Of a stretch of DNA of 64,000 nt, positions 18,234-30,350 are shown one piece after another. The first letter of the stretch is position 1; every line of letters begins with the position of its first letter. The translations under genes and the position numbers were made by a program. Origin of the DNA: Sanderia malayensis (Eukaryota > Cnidaria > Scyphozoa > Semaeostomeae > Pelagiidae); the NCBI GenBank assembly GCA_013076295.1, contig RQOL01000828.1, forward strand, positions 4,957,219 through 5,021,218. Direction: 5' to 3'. The notes beneath the pieces are model-generated. The model was not told the origin of the DNA, searched no databases, and saw only the letters and a program-made list of their open reading frames with translations.

Positions 18234-21200
18234 CTATTTACGGGACTGCGCAGCACTTCTGGGGCGTGACCTTGCAGAGCCAGTTCTCTTGACACCAACA
18301 GCCTCTCCCAATGCAACTAAGGCATTATTTATTGCCGATACTACATCCTGGAAAGATAAAGTTGGATCAAACGACTAACCAATTATTTAAAAAAGTAACC
18401 AGAGTATGATAAAAATTTAATAATATTGTTACCCCGTTTGATATGAATTTGATTTTTGCTTCGCTGAGAATGTCTTGAATCTTTTTACTTCTCAATTCAT
18501 CACGTACATCCTCTGCAAAATCAGATAATATAACAACTAAAAGCAATGTAATTTAGTACTGCGCATGTCTGTATTTACGTACAAAACTCCATTACGTAAT
18601 GAATGCTGCTGCGCAGTATCTAGAAAAAAACTTTAGCCTAATGGTAGGGCGTCGGCGTGGCAGGCCGAAGGTCGTGGGTTCGATTCCCACACAGTCACCG
18701 GCCCGGTCAATATGTTGTGGTGGCAGTACAGCATGTTGGACGCGCTTGTGTGAGAGACCAGCCTTTTGGCAAACAAAGCCTTCAATGGCTTTCTGCGGCT
18801 CCACCATGATGCTCGAGAGTTAGACTTCATCTAATATGTACTCGCAAGAGCTCATGGTAGTGCAACACCCAAGAGTCCAGGGTGATGCTAGGGGTGGGAA
18901 TCCAAGCGTACATACAAAGGTTTGTTCTTCTAAAAGAACTGGCGCAAGATCATGAAATGAGCAGGCCCCCTACAAAACGTTTCAAGTATCATATAAAATG
19001 CTTACCGTATTCTGCAAGTTCGGTTACGACACAACTGAAATTTTCAACAACTTCGTCATTGTCTTTATTCGCGCTGATGATAAATAAGTGAACAAATGAA
19101 TAAATAAATAAATAAGAAATGATTTAAGAATAATGATCAATACGTTCATAAATAAAATTATGAAAATAAAATTAGAAAAATGAATTACACATAAACAAAA
19201 TAACGAGACAAAGAAAAATCAATGTAATGAAATAATAAATAAATATACAATTGAGAATCTCGAATGCGCAAGAAAAATTGAAATTTCTTGGCGATATTCG
19301 AAATAACAGAATTCCGAGAGAAAGTGAGCAGTGAAACGAAAGAAAGTGAGGAACTATTCAAGAAAGAGGCTCGACACAGCAAGCAGCCAAAATAGAGGAT
19401 GTCAACAGTATTGAACGAGTTAATAAATAGATAAACTACTGTATAAAAGCGAAGACAGAAAAACATTAGTAGGTAAGTAAGAAAATTAACAGAGAAAATA
19501 TCAGTGAAAATAGATAGATGTACGCCATGAAAATTAAACAAAAACAGGTGGTAAGTGGATGGATAGATATCCAATGTGAAGAAACAACATAAAAACTGGC
19601 ATACAAATTAACACGAAAACAATTAAAGATAAATAAATACAAATATTTACTTGAATGCATTAATGACAACATCAATTCCAATTGCCCCTCCATCATCTGA
19701 TCTTAACATTTCATAAGCAGATGCCTCTAAAGAAAAAAGAAACAAAAGCATCAATTTAAATAATAAATAATTCTCCAATTTTGATCTCTTCACTGTTATT
19801 AATCTGCTATGTATCTCATCTTATTACTAGAACTTCAGGAATTGAATTTACGTATTTGTGCACCCGCGAATCGCAATGATTTGCATTGCATTTGAATGTG
19901 AGACAGTTGAAAACAGGGAGGTGGGTAAGACAAAATTCATAGCATGACAATACTTACCATCGGCTTCGATAATGCTAGCCAATGCCATGCAGCCGTTCTT
20001 CACAACCTTAGGATCCTTGAAAAAGGGAAAACGTACATCTAAGTCTCTCTCTACAACTATCGCAACTAAGTTAATGTTAAAACGTGCATGCTGTGATACA
20101 GAGTAAGTATGGTATAACAAAGATTGAGATAAATACCTTTTTATGGGTCTCCAATGCTTGGATAATCAATGATAAAACACGATTATCTGACATGGTCTCA
20201 ATGTTTTCATCTGTGAAAAAATATTGCTGAATTAAAAATAATAATACATTTTACTAGTAACAATTTCTTACATACAGAAAAATTTTGTTACATGAAATAA
20301 TACACGCATTTGACCAACCTAACCACCTTGGATTCCAGCATTAGACAATTAAAATTTGATCGTCGTCAACAAACGTTTTTCATTCAAACACCAGATCAAA
20401 TGTTGGGTGGGTATATGTCCAAGGTTTCGCACTGATGATTCGTCGCATGACGTATAACATAAAAATATCGCAAATACTCTATGAAACCTTATCTCTACTA
20501 AGCCACCTCACTTCTATAACAAGCCCCCTTTTTAAAACAATATTTTGAATAAAGCCGCCCTCTTTATTAAGCCTCATCTTCAATAAACCCTCCTCTGGAA
20601 TATCGAAAGTTAAATACCCCTGCCCCTAGGAAATGATAAAGAGTTCGCGGTACCTACACAGCTACAACGTTTGCTGCGACATACAAGGTATGTTGCAGCA
20701 AAGGTCTGCGACATACCTTCCATGGATAGTGACCAAAGTGCCGAGCATGCGACTTCGATAACATCCGACACATCAGCATGTTTTTCAAAGACATTGATGA
20801 TATCCTGCAGACCTTTCTCCTCAGTTATGATTCTCGAATTGCCTTCGTTCACAGATAGACTCCACAATGCACCGCAACAATTGCCGGCTATTTCTGCATT
20901 GTTTGGAAATTGACGAAATGCAGCAAGAACATCTTGAACTCCTCCGAGTTTGCCAATCACTTCGGCAGCGTCCTCTGCAAAGCAAAGAATAAATTTGCTG
21001 ATTCATCCATTGATTCCCATACAATTAAACACAGATAGAATGAATCGAATGAGAAAATTGTTCGAGTTGACAGCGGTCAGAGTTAAAGGATACACACTCT
21101 TTGATAATAATGACAATTGTCTCTGTCTGCAATATTTTCCATTGCTATTCTTAAACTTCCACAAATTTCCTCTATTTTTATTTTGAGCCTCTATTTTGAG

Positions 21201-24200
21201 AATATTTTTATAAAAAGAAACCTGCCACGTGGAGCGGTCAAAATATAGACAAGAAAATCCATGCATGGAGGGGCCTTACGTCGTTGAGTCGAGATCAACT
21301 GCAGTCTAAACCTGAGTGGGCTAGATTTCAGAATGTTATTGTACCACAATGAGGCATCAGTCAAACGTGATACAGAGCTTTCACTGCAGGAAATACTACA
21401 GAGATGATAAAAGAGCACTGGTAGAGTGAACAGTACTGTTGATAATATTTTTTACCATCTGCAGACAGGATCATCAGAAGTTGTGTTGCGGACGTTTGCA
21501 AATCCAGCGATCCTGCGTGGGACTGTACAAGTTGAAAGAGAGAACAGACAAAATAAAAACCTGTAGCAATATATGGAAGTTATTAAAAATCTCGCTGTGG
21601 TTATAATTGAGAAAAATAACTGACTTTGAGCAAATAGGAATCTCATACTCCTGCGCAGAAGTCTCTGATAGGCAACGCAGGCTCAATGCCAGTATTCACT
21701 CGGCAAATAATTGGCTAAAGAAAGTAAGGATACTGAAAGAATCTAACCTTCATTGCCAGTGCAACTGGAGAAATTAACTCCTTTTTGTACAAAACATCAT
21801 TTTCATCAGCTGAAAACATAATTAAAATTAAAAGTTACAACATAGAAAGTATATTCGAATAATTTAAACCTATATAAGAATAGCTAAACAGGCTTAAAAA
21901 AAGACATTTATAAAACATTACAGTGATATTTCATCTATCAAATATTTTAAATTTGATAAATCTTAGAATATGTTACATCTTATACAACGATAATGTCTTA
22001 AATATCTTACATATGGTTGAAATAAGTTCATAAAAGTGCAATAAATTAATAATACCTTGGCCAGCAAGAGTAGCTAATAGTCTGCATCCTCTTATTTGAA
22101 CATTCAACGCTGTTACATTCGCCTTGAGAATTTCCGCTATCAACTGCTTTCCACCAGATGTTATGCCTTTGCCTAAATAGCACAAAAATTCCAACATATG
22201 AAAATTAAAAATAACATTCAAGATAAAATACAACTATTAATACAAAATATTAATTATTCACCCAATTATTCAATAAAAAAAAATTTATCAACCATCACAC
22301 AGGGAATACCGCTATAACACAAACAGAAACATTTGCCTCAGGCACCATTGCATTTGTTACATCGAAAGAGGTTGTTATAAATATGTTGTCACCTTTTTTG
22401 ACCAGTTCGAGCAAAGCAGCCAAAGCATCTTCCTATAAAAAGACATTTTGAATCAAACACTCGCTAATAAAACATTCGCTGCACTCCAAAGAGATTTAGA
22501 GAATAACATGTAGTATTCTGCATATTAAGTAAATGACATGAAGTATTCTGCATATTAAGTAAATGACATGAAGTATTCTGCATATTAAGTAAATGACATC
22601 AAGTATTCTGCATATTAAGTAAATGACATGAAGTATTCTGCATATTAAGTAAATGACATTAAGTATTCTGGATATTAAGTAAATCACAGTAAGTATTCTG
22701 CATATTAAGTAAATGACATTAAGTATGTAGTGACAAAAGCAAAAAAAATAAACAAGAGGGGAGTGAGAGGACGAGAAGGAGCCACACGTACTCGGGTACA
22801 TGGGATCCCTATGGTTCCTCTCCTAGTCCATAGGGGGATCCCATGGACCAGGAGAGGAATCTTATAGAGGAATCTCCTCCTGTTCTACTGTTCGCCTCGG
22901 CACAATGGAGGGGTAAAACGAAGTCAGCCACAGTGTCGAGAATAGAGTAGAAATGAAAATCAGGAAATCAAAAGATGCGAAGGCGATGATTTGTTGTCTA
23001 CTTACTTGACACTGCGAGTTTGCCTTGTGCTCTTTCATATAAGCTGCAACAGAATCAAGATAAACGAATGAGCAAACTATGTAAGTATGCGTCAGATCAA
23101 CTCCACTCTTATATCGCAAACAGCTAGACTAAGTTCATACAAGATAATTGATACTTTATTCATTTCCACGCGTGTTTAAACAGTAAAGATAATAAGAGTT
23201 ATGAAATACAATAGGTACCTAATACAGCTTCAACTCCTTTCTCTTTTGGAACTTTCGCTGTCGCTAAAATTGAAACGATAGAACTTACAACTTGAAATAA
23301 ATTCCTGGTGTCATGATAAAAAGAAAAAAAATTATGTGGAATTATATAAAACAGACTTTCGGATTTAAGTTGACGCTAAACCAAAATCAGTGGCTTTAAA
23401 AGAGAATATAATGAAAGAAAACAGAGTAATGCTGATACGTAATTTGCTCGTACCTTTTGAATTATCTGAAAAATAAAATGAAACATCACTTACATCACTT
23501 AGCTACTAATAAAAAACTGGAAAATACTAAATAATTAAGCTTAAAGAAGTTGAAAGAAGACATGCATTCTTAAATAACCAAGGATGAAATCTGATGTAAA
23601 CAGTGGAAGAAGCAATATGCTCAGTTCAGCAGCTTATTCTATGAAGCAATACATAACGAAGGAAGCACACTATCTGAAGATTGAATTGCATGGCGTCAGT
23701 GCGTGCATCTCGATTGAATTGCATAGCGTTGCATAGCATCTCTCTGGAAACGAAGCTCAAATCAAGAGAACAGAGTATCACATGTAGATTACGTACTTTT
23801 ATTGGCACTGTCTGAAGATCCTGACAAAAGTTGTGAGCCATAGAGTTTCAAGCATCCCTGCACGTAAGGGAGCTCCAACAGTTCTCTAAAAACAAAATAG
23901 CATCGCTGTTAGATTATATAATGGCATTGTAGTAAGATATATTCCGGCAAGAGAAATTTAGGTAAATAAAAAAACAAATCAATTCATGAGTTATATTTTG
24001 CTATTCACTTAATTGCGGTGTTAAAGTGCTTATTTCTCAAAGTTCGAGTCCGATCTTTTGTCACTTACGCAGCCGATGGCCTCTGTTGGAAGTTCCTTCT
24101 CAGCATGGTTCGAATAACTTGGCACAGATCAGCACAATATCCCTGAAACAAATAAAGGATAAAAGGATACTTTAAAGAAAAACTGTAGCAAGGTTGTGAG

Positions 24201-27200
24201 ATAAACCAAATAAATGTATAAACCCAATGCTAATGACCCAAAATAAAATGTCCTGTTGTATTGCTGAGATCTACTATGCTATGTGTTACATGCAGCAAAA
24301 CGCAGATAAATTTGATCTATGTAAAACTGATATCTATTGGCGATCTATTGCTTAGTTTGGTGATAATAATAGTCTGGCTAAATGTTGCAAGCAAATAAGA
24401 ATTGTGAGAGTGCTATTGTAGTCAAATCTGCATAGTTCGAGCTCGTGTAATTCGAACTCTATCTAATTCGAACGAAATTCTCCGTCCCTTCAAGGATTAC
24501 TAATGAACCAACTCTTATAAAATAAACCTCTATAATTCGAACGTTTTGTAAGTCGAACATTTTCACATTTCCCCAGGGTGTTCGAATTAGACAAAGTTGA
24601 CTGTATACACAAGGAATAATCATAAAATTGTGTTATGATTATTTTCAAGGTATTCTAACGCTAAACGTGTCTGCATACCTTTGCAACAGTTTCAAGAACA
24701 TCTTCCAGATCCACCGGTGACTGTTTGATTTGAAAAAGTGTCCCACTTATTTGCGCAGCCTAAATGAAAAAAACAGAGTTTTCCAGTTGACAGGGGATTG
24801 CAAAATACATAAAACCCATATCAATTTTCCGTTATTTATTCTTCAAAAACACGAAAATTAAAGTGTAAAAGATGTAAAATGTGTAATACGAGTCTAATGA
24901 ATTTAGATGCTGATAAAAAGTGCAAAAGAAGAATTTAAATCTTTATCGAAAGAAGAAAAAATTGATGAACATGAGAACTCACATCCATAAAGCCACAAGT
25001 TGCCATTTCCAAAAGAATGCACCCAAGACTCCAAATATCAGTTCTTTCATCGTAACTTCAAACGTAGTTAAAAAGTAAATAATTTCATCGCTTTACCATA
25101 GCAGTAGAACAAATCCTTTGATGTATAAACATAGTGAAGTAAAAATGAAGGATACGGTCTTTCTAGAACTTCTGGAGCCATCCAATTCATACTACCTATA
25201 AGAAAAATACAAAGAAAAACATTGCGCTATTAAAAACTGCATCAATAGCTTTATCATTTAACTATTTATATCACGTATGTATGCACTTATTACATTGGGA
25301 GAGATTTATAGTTCAACTCACTCCATAGCAAGTATATGGGAGTTCATGGTTGGAGTAGTAGAAATAGTAGAGATAGTGGGAATGGCAAGTAGTGCAGGCT
25401 TTATAGTGGGAGTGGTAGGCAATAGCAGGCAATAGTAGGTAATAGTAGGCAATAGTAAGTAATAGTAGGTAATAGTAGGTAATAGTAAGTAATAGTAGGT
25501 AATAGTAGGTAATAGTAGGTAATAGTAGGTAATAGTAGGTAATAGTAGGTAATAGTAGGTAATAGTGGGTAATAGTAGGTAATAGTAGGTAATAGTAGGT
25601 AATAGTGGGTAATAGTAGGTAATAGTGGGTAATAGTAGGTAATAGTGGGTAATGGTAGGTAATAGTAAGTAATAGTAGGTAATAGTAGGTAATAGTAAGT
25701 AATAGTAGGTAATAGTAGGTAATAGTAGGTAATAGTAGGTAATAGTAGGTAATAGTAGGTAATAGTAGGTAATAGTAGGTAATAGTGGGTAATAGTAGGT
25801 AATAGTAGGTAATAGTAGGTAATAGTAGGTAATAGTAGGTAATAGTGGGTAATAGTAGGTAATAGTGGGTAATGGTAGGTAATAGTAAGTAATAGTAGGT
25901 AATAGTAGGTAATAGTAAGTAATAGTAGGTAATAGTAGATAATAGTAGGTAATAGTAGGTAATAGTGGGTAATAGTAGGTAATAGTTGGTAATGGTAGGT
26001 AATAGTAGGTGATAGTAGGTAATGGTAGAAATATAAAGTAAAAAAATAAATCGTACCAACAGTGGTTCTTGTTCTTGTTCGTGCGTCACCCATAATCGTT
26101 GACACCCCAAAATCACCTTGAAATTCACATGAACATCATTAGCAATAACGATTAATCAATAAGGTGGCCCTGTGTGGTAGCGAACAAGGACACCCATGGT
26201 GGAAGCAAGGATAATGGAAAGAACTAAAGTATAATGGAAAGAACTAAAGTATAATGGAAAGAACTGAATTATAATGGAAAGAACTAAAGTATAATGGAAA
26301 GAACTAAAGTATAATGGAAAGAACGAAAGTATAATGGAAAGAACTAACGTATAATGGAAAAAGCTAAAGTATAACGGAAAGAACTAAAGTATAATGGAAA
26401 GAACTGAATTATAATGGAAAGAACTAAAGTATAATGGAAAGAACTAAAGTATAATGGAAAGAACTGAATTATAATGGAAAGAACTAAAGTATAATGGAAA
26501 GAACTAAAGTATAATGGAAAGAACTAAAGTATAATGGAAAGAACTAACGTATAATGGAAAAAGCTAAAGTATAACGGAAAGAACTAAAGTATAATGGAAA
26601 GAACTAAAGTAGCTATAATGGAAAGAACTGAATTATAATGGAAAGAACTAAAGTATAATGGAAAGAACTAAAGTATAATGGAAAGAACTAACGTATAATG
26701 GAAAAAGCTAAAGTATAACGGAAAGAACTAAAGTATAATGGAAAGAACTAAAGTATAATGGAAAGAACTAAAGTAGCTATAATGGAAAGAACTGAATTAT
26801 AATGGAAAGAACTAAAGTATAATGGAAAGAACTAAAGTATAATGGAAAGAACTAACGTATAATGGAAAAAGCTAAAGTATAACGGAAAGAACTAAAGTAT
26901 AATGGAAAGAACTAAAGTATAATGGAAATAACTAAAGTGCAATGGAAAGAACTAAAGGATGATGAAAAGAGCTAAAGTGTGATGGAAAGAACTAAAGTAT
27001 AATGGAAAGAACTAAAGTAAAGATTGATGATTGATATATAACGCGATTGAACGCACCGATAGACATGCTTAAATCGTCGTTCATAAATATATTACTTGGC
27101 TTCAAATCTCTGCAAAATACACACAAAAAAACCGATGAATAAACAAAAAAGGACAAAGAATTCAACAAAGCATTGTTCTCTGAATTGCTTCGTTTCACGG

Positions 27201-29804
27201 TACCGTGGTATGTGGTATGCAACCCTGATTTGTCAAGCACCCAATGACATTAAAAGTTGTTCCAGTTAACAACACTTATGGCATTGTGGCCAGGTATGAT
27301 ACAGGGAAGTCTTCCAATGAGCCTATTTACTTTTAAAGTCGCTTCAAGACAATCTGGAAGGTGTGGAGCCAAAATTTCTTTAGCATGCTGAACTCTTGAA
27401 ATTTTGCCTGTACAGGGGCCGGGTTGGGTCGTAAAAAGCTACACTTTCCCAGGCCTCTTGTTTGTTGCATTGAAGTCATGGTTGTCTTAGTGCATTGTAA
27501 ATAACAGAGAATGTGATATTTGAATGGATCTACATTGCTTTGTCTGATAGCGAAAATAAAGTGAATGGTGAATAAAAATTCACTGAGTTGCTGACCTGTG
27601 TATGACACCTTTCTTGTGAACAAACACCATGGCTTCCAGCATTTGACCAAACCATTTTTTCAGAATCTATGATAAAAATATTTCAATCAATTGATCAACA
27701 ATAACAATTTGTTTGCTGTCAGATGTTATCTTTGGAAAATATCAGTCAATATAGGCTATTGACTATTCTGAAACCCAAAATTTGAATTGATAAATAAATA
27801 ACTAATAAAATTAGGACAAATAATTTAACTTGCTGGTGCTTCAATTGCTTCAGACTTTGCTCGTTTTTGCTTCAATGCTCTATCCAGGTCACCTGTAGAA
27901 TTTGGAAAAAACAAAATCAGCATCATTTACAAAAAACTAGATGTCCATTAAAGAACAAGGGTGCCAATTAGAGAACAGGGGAGCCAATTAGAGAACAAGG
28001 GTGCCAATTAGAGAATAGGGGTGCCAATTAGAGAATAGGGGTGCAAATTAGAGAAGAGGGATATAAATTAGGGAGCAAGGGTGTAAATTACAAAAATGTG
28101 TAAACTTTGAGATGTAATGCTTAGAGATGTAATGCTTAGAGATGTAGTGATGCTTGCAAAAGTCTTTTGCAAGCATCAACACTAATACACCCTGCTCTTT
28201 TGCCAAAAGAGCAGGGTGTATTTGAAGAGATAAGGATATGTTGAGCAAAATATAATAAGTTGAGCATCAAAGTAACTGTGGCAGACAAATAAAAAAATTA
28301 TAATACAAGGAGAGACAAATGATTAGAAGTCAGACAAATGTAACTTTCAAGGAGAAAAGAAAGTCAAGTATACTGAATATCTGTTGCATATTGAAAATAG
28401 CTCAAATAAAGTAATGTAGAAAAGGATAGTGAAGAATAGGATAATATCTTACAGTAAGAGGCACGCTGGAGTTAAAAGATTGCAGAAATTAGCATATCAC
28501 AGAATATCTCACTTACCAAGCTTGTAATAATCCATCACTATGCAGACAAACATTGCTGATTCCTGCAACAACAATGAGAAGATAACATAAAATGAGTTTT
28601 AAAGGAAATCCGAAGGTACTTGGTCATATTGAGACCTTGTCAAGCTAAGAGTCAAGCACATCAATAAATTAGATGCATAACTTGCTAAGCTATGAAGAAA
28701 TTTATATTGGAAAAAGAGTTTCTATAAGTTTCTGTCACGAGTGCAATGAAAATATTTAACAAAACATTTTATTTGCACTCGCAAAAGACCTAATGTTCAA
28801 AAGTGATAAAGAGTATTGAAATATGTATGATCTGAAGAACATGCAAAAAGTGAAAGTTAAACTTAACTAACAAATTCTAACCTCTTTATCCCATGTGACA
28901 AAAAATTCCTTATATCCACATATGTAAGGGTGTCTAAGTTCTTGCAGAGCCAATGCCTGAATGAAACAAAAATCCAGGTAATCTCACAATTATTATGCCA
29001 TTAAACCCCAGTATAAGCTACCAGATGGCAAAATGAAAAAAGACAATAGTCAATTGTCTAAAAACAATAGAAAGAACAATCAATCTCTTGAAACAAGCAA
29101 AGATGCAAAGAACAATCAAAATACATGCAGCATTACCTCTTTAAATGCTTTGTTTGCTTCGTTTTCATCATTGCATTCAATCTTAGTACAAAGAAAATAA
29201 AAGAATTAGCTGCCTGGGAAAATAGCCTGAAAAATGATCGACGAAGGCAAACAAACAACAAACGAGAGAGACAAAGAAAAATAAGATGCAAAAATCAAAC
29301 CTTTTTTAAAACATATTTCTTTTTATCGACTTTGCTTTCAACAAGATAAACTGACCCCTGGGCTCCTTTTCCGAGTCTTTGTAAAAGCTAGCAATTTGAA
29401 AAGAAACCTGGTGTGTAATAGACGTTGAGAGAAATCATGCAAATAAATGCTCAACTTCAAACTTCAAACGCTTATTTACTTCCCGTTGTTACCCACGCAC
29501 AACTCACAAGAGGGATGATAATCGATGCCAAGGCTACAATGTTGGCAGGCTCCCGTAAAGTAAGTGGTAGCCACTTTTTATTGCAAACTGTGAAATAAAA
29601 ATGCCTCTTGTATCCCCATGATGGACTTATAAAAAAGATTTCTCTATTTGGATATGGATTTAGGCCGCCTCTTATCTGGAAAAACCCGACCGGTCCTCCA
29701 ACGTCCAACCACTTCCATAGCAAAGCTTAAAAATTAAAATTGTGCAAATAAACTATAAATGATTACTCAGACTGGAAACAGAGACTTACTTTGTACGATT
29801 CCAT
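18234..29804 (-). CDS. STKLD1: STKLD1-like protein kinase with C-terminal ARM repeats
   Basis: Twenty-eight exons, 5' to 3': 29804-29790, 29387-29301, 29181-29137, 28956-28882, 28562-28517, 27892-27834, 27666-27596, 27109-27057, 26116-26057, 25195-25156, 25055-24983, 24759-24679, 24142-24069, 23885-23797, 23465-23454, 23263-23219, 23043-23006, 22432-22393, 22172-22056, 21809-21748, 21522-21456, 20974-20717, 20210-20137, 20015-19958, 19726-19651, 19073-19006, 18512-18433, 18347-18234. They total 658 aa; human STKLD1 is about 680. The N-terminal kinase has a glycine loop at G11-G16, Lys in VLKK (about 33), HRD at 132-134, DFG at 152-154 and APE at 177-179. The stretches LRHPYICGYKEFF and DIWSLGCILLEM..CGFMD resemble STKLD1/SgK071. 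From about residue 280 come ARM repeats, for example GNCCGALWSLSVNEGN. The motif set predicts an active kinase; its substrate is unknown. One intron needs a GC donor. The family call rests on remembered similarity. Confidence 0.88.
18628..18910 (+). mobile_element. tRNA-derived SINE in kinase intron
   Basis: A Pol III A box (tagcctaatgg, 18634-18644) and B box (ggttcgattcc, 18677-18687) have tRNA-like spacing. An anticodon-like stem (tcggc/gccga) and a perfect T-arm (gtggg/cccac) are also present. The acceptor stem does not pair and unrelated sequence follows, so this is a SINE head and not a functional tRNA. Its orientation is opposite to the host kinase gene. The 3' limit is approximate. 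Confidence 0.7.
20490..20635. repeat. Family C-like motif block in kinase intron
   Basis: Repeats of taagccccct, aagccgccct and aataaaccctcc type lie in the intron between exons 22 and 23 of the kinase gene. These are degenerate complements of the gggggctta motif seen at 15280 and 51920. No clear ends. Confidence 0.45.
22511..22726. repeat. 30-bp minisatellite, about 7 copies
   Basis: Tandem unit of 30 bp (attctgcatattaagtaaat plus a variable tail) in the kinase intron between exons 17 and 18. The 101-aa minus-strand frame across it, rich in repeated YLICRIL, is a by-product. Confidence 0.93.
22799..22859. repeat. Two overlapping, competing hairpins
   Basis: Stem 1 pairs catgggatccctatgg with ccatagggggatcccatg. 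Stem 2 pairs 22815-22831 with 22843-22859 over 17 bp with one mismatch. The two stems share bases and cannot form at once. They sit in the kinase intron beside the 30-bp minisatellite. Confidence 0.6.
24421..24603. mobile_element. TA-flanked MITE, family B copy 2 (inverted)
   Basis: A 183-bp element in a kinase intron. Its reverse complement matches the copy at 13842-14017 from end to end, including the repeated ttcgaatta motifs. TA flanks are at 24419-24420 and 24604-24605. One terminal base is lost at the left end. Confidence 0.8.
25425..26034. repeat. 10-bp minisatellite (ggtaatagta), about 60 copies
   Basis: Array of a 10-bp unit with a few recurring variants (agtaatagta, ggtaatagtg, ggtaatggta). 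It fills most of the intron after kinase exon 9 and ends about 22 bp from that exon's donor site. Two long minus-strand frames encoding repeats of LPTITYYYLL arise only because 10 is not a multiple of 3. Confidence 0.95.
26208..27018. repeat. 20-bp minisatellite (ataatggaaagaactaaagt), about 40 copies
   Basis: A 20-bp unit fills the intron before kinase exon 9, stopping about 38 bp from exon 8. Variant units (gaactgaatt, aagctaaagt, gaactaacgt, inserted agct) recur in the same order, showing a higher-order duplication of about 120-200 bp. Confidence 0.94.
27946..28090. repeat. 20-bp minisatellite (gtgccaattagagaacaggg), about 7 copies
   Basis: Short degenerate tandem array in the kinase intron between exons 5 and 6. 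It is the fourth minisatellite in this gene. Confidence 0.85.
28148..28222. repeat. Two adjacent perfect palindromes
   Basis: 28148-28178 has 15-bp arms with a 1-nt centre (tgatgcttgcaaaag, t, complement). 28184-28222 has 19-bp arms with a 1-nt centre (aatacaccctgctcttttg, c, complement). They lie 5 bp apart beside the 20-bp minisatellite, in the same intron. Confidence 0.85.
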
Positions 29805-30350
29805 TGAGCAATATATCTTGAATAATAGGATGTTAAGAGCCCGAAAATAACAAATAAAGTTTGGCAAAAATTAAGTAAACATCGAGCATTTTCCCCCTGT
29901 GGTGATTCGTTCATCCATTGACGTCATTCATCCTCCTCCTCTCCATTTGTCATGACAGCAAACAAGCTTGCAATAGTGTCCGCCTTCGAAAAATGAAAAT
30001 TGTTATTGCACACAAAGATATCAATCAAATTAACCATACAACCTTAAGATTTCTTTTAAGGTTTATTTGAAGCCGCTTTTTATAACGATGTTACTTTGTT
30101 TTCTTATTCATCGGAAATTCAGATGGTCAAGGAACATGACTTTATTTTTAAACTTTCACTTCCTGTGCACATTATCTTCCGGTTGAAAGATCTTAGAACA
30201 AACTGATTCCATTGCATATTTCCATTTTTTCAATAGAACATTCATAACAAGACTAGGATAAGACAGACTAGCCAGAACAGGTAATTCCACAAATTCAAGA
30301 AATTGATGGTACTAGATTCTGTCAGTAAAGACAAATAGAGTTTCACAACT
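29805..30350. promoter_or_regulatory. Shared 5' region of divergent kinase and protease genes
   Basis: The kinase start codon (29804, minus) and the protease start codon (30351, plus) are 546 bp apart with no gene between. The regulatory regions of both must lie at least partly here. No TATA box or named factor site could be assigned confidently. Confidence 0.4.

Noticed and set aside
18628..18700. Functional tRNA-Ala gene
   Set aside because: The acceptor stem does not pair and the sequence continues into a SINE body, so it is treated as a tRNA-derived SINE.
25313..26128. Two long minus-strand open frames (271 and 234 codons) encoding repeats of LPTITYYYLL
   Set aside because: They are produced by the 10-bp minisatellite, which has no stop in those frames. 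Their ends run into a kinase exon in the wrong frame.
29472..29723. 83-codon minus-strand frame
   Set aside because: It lies in kinase intron 1 between two well-supported exons and shows no recognisable domain.
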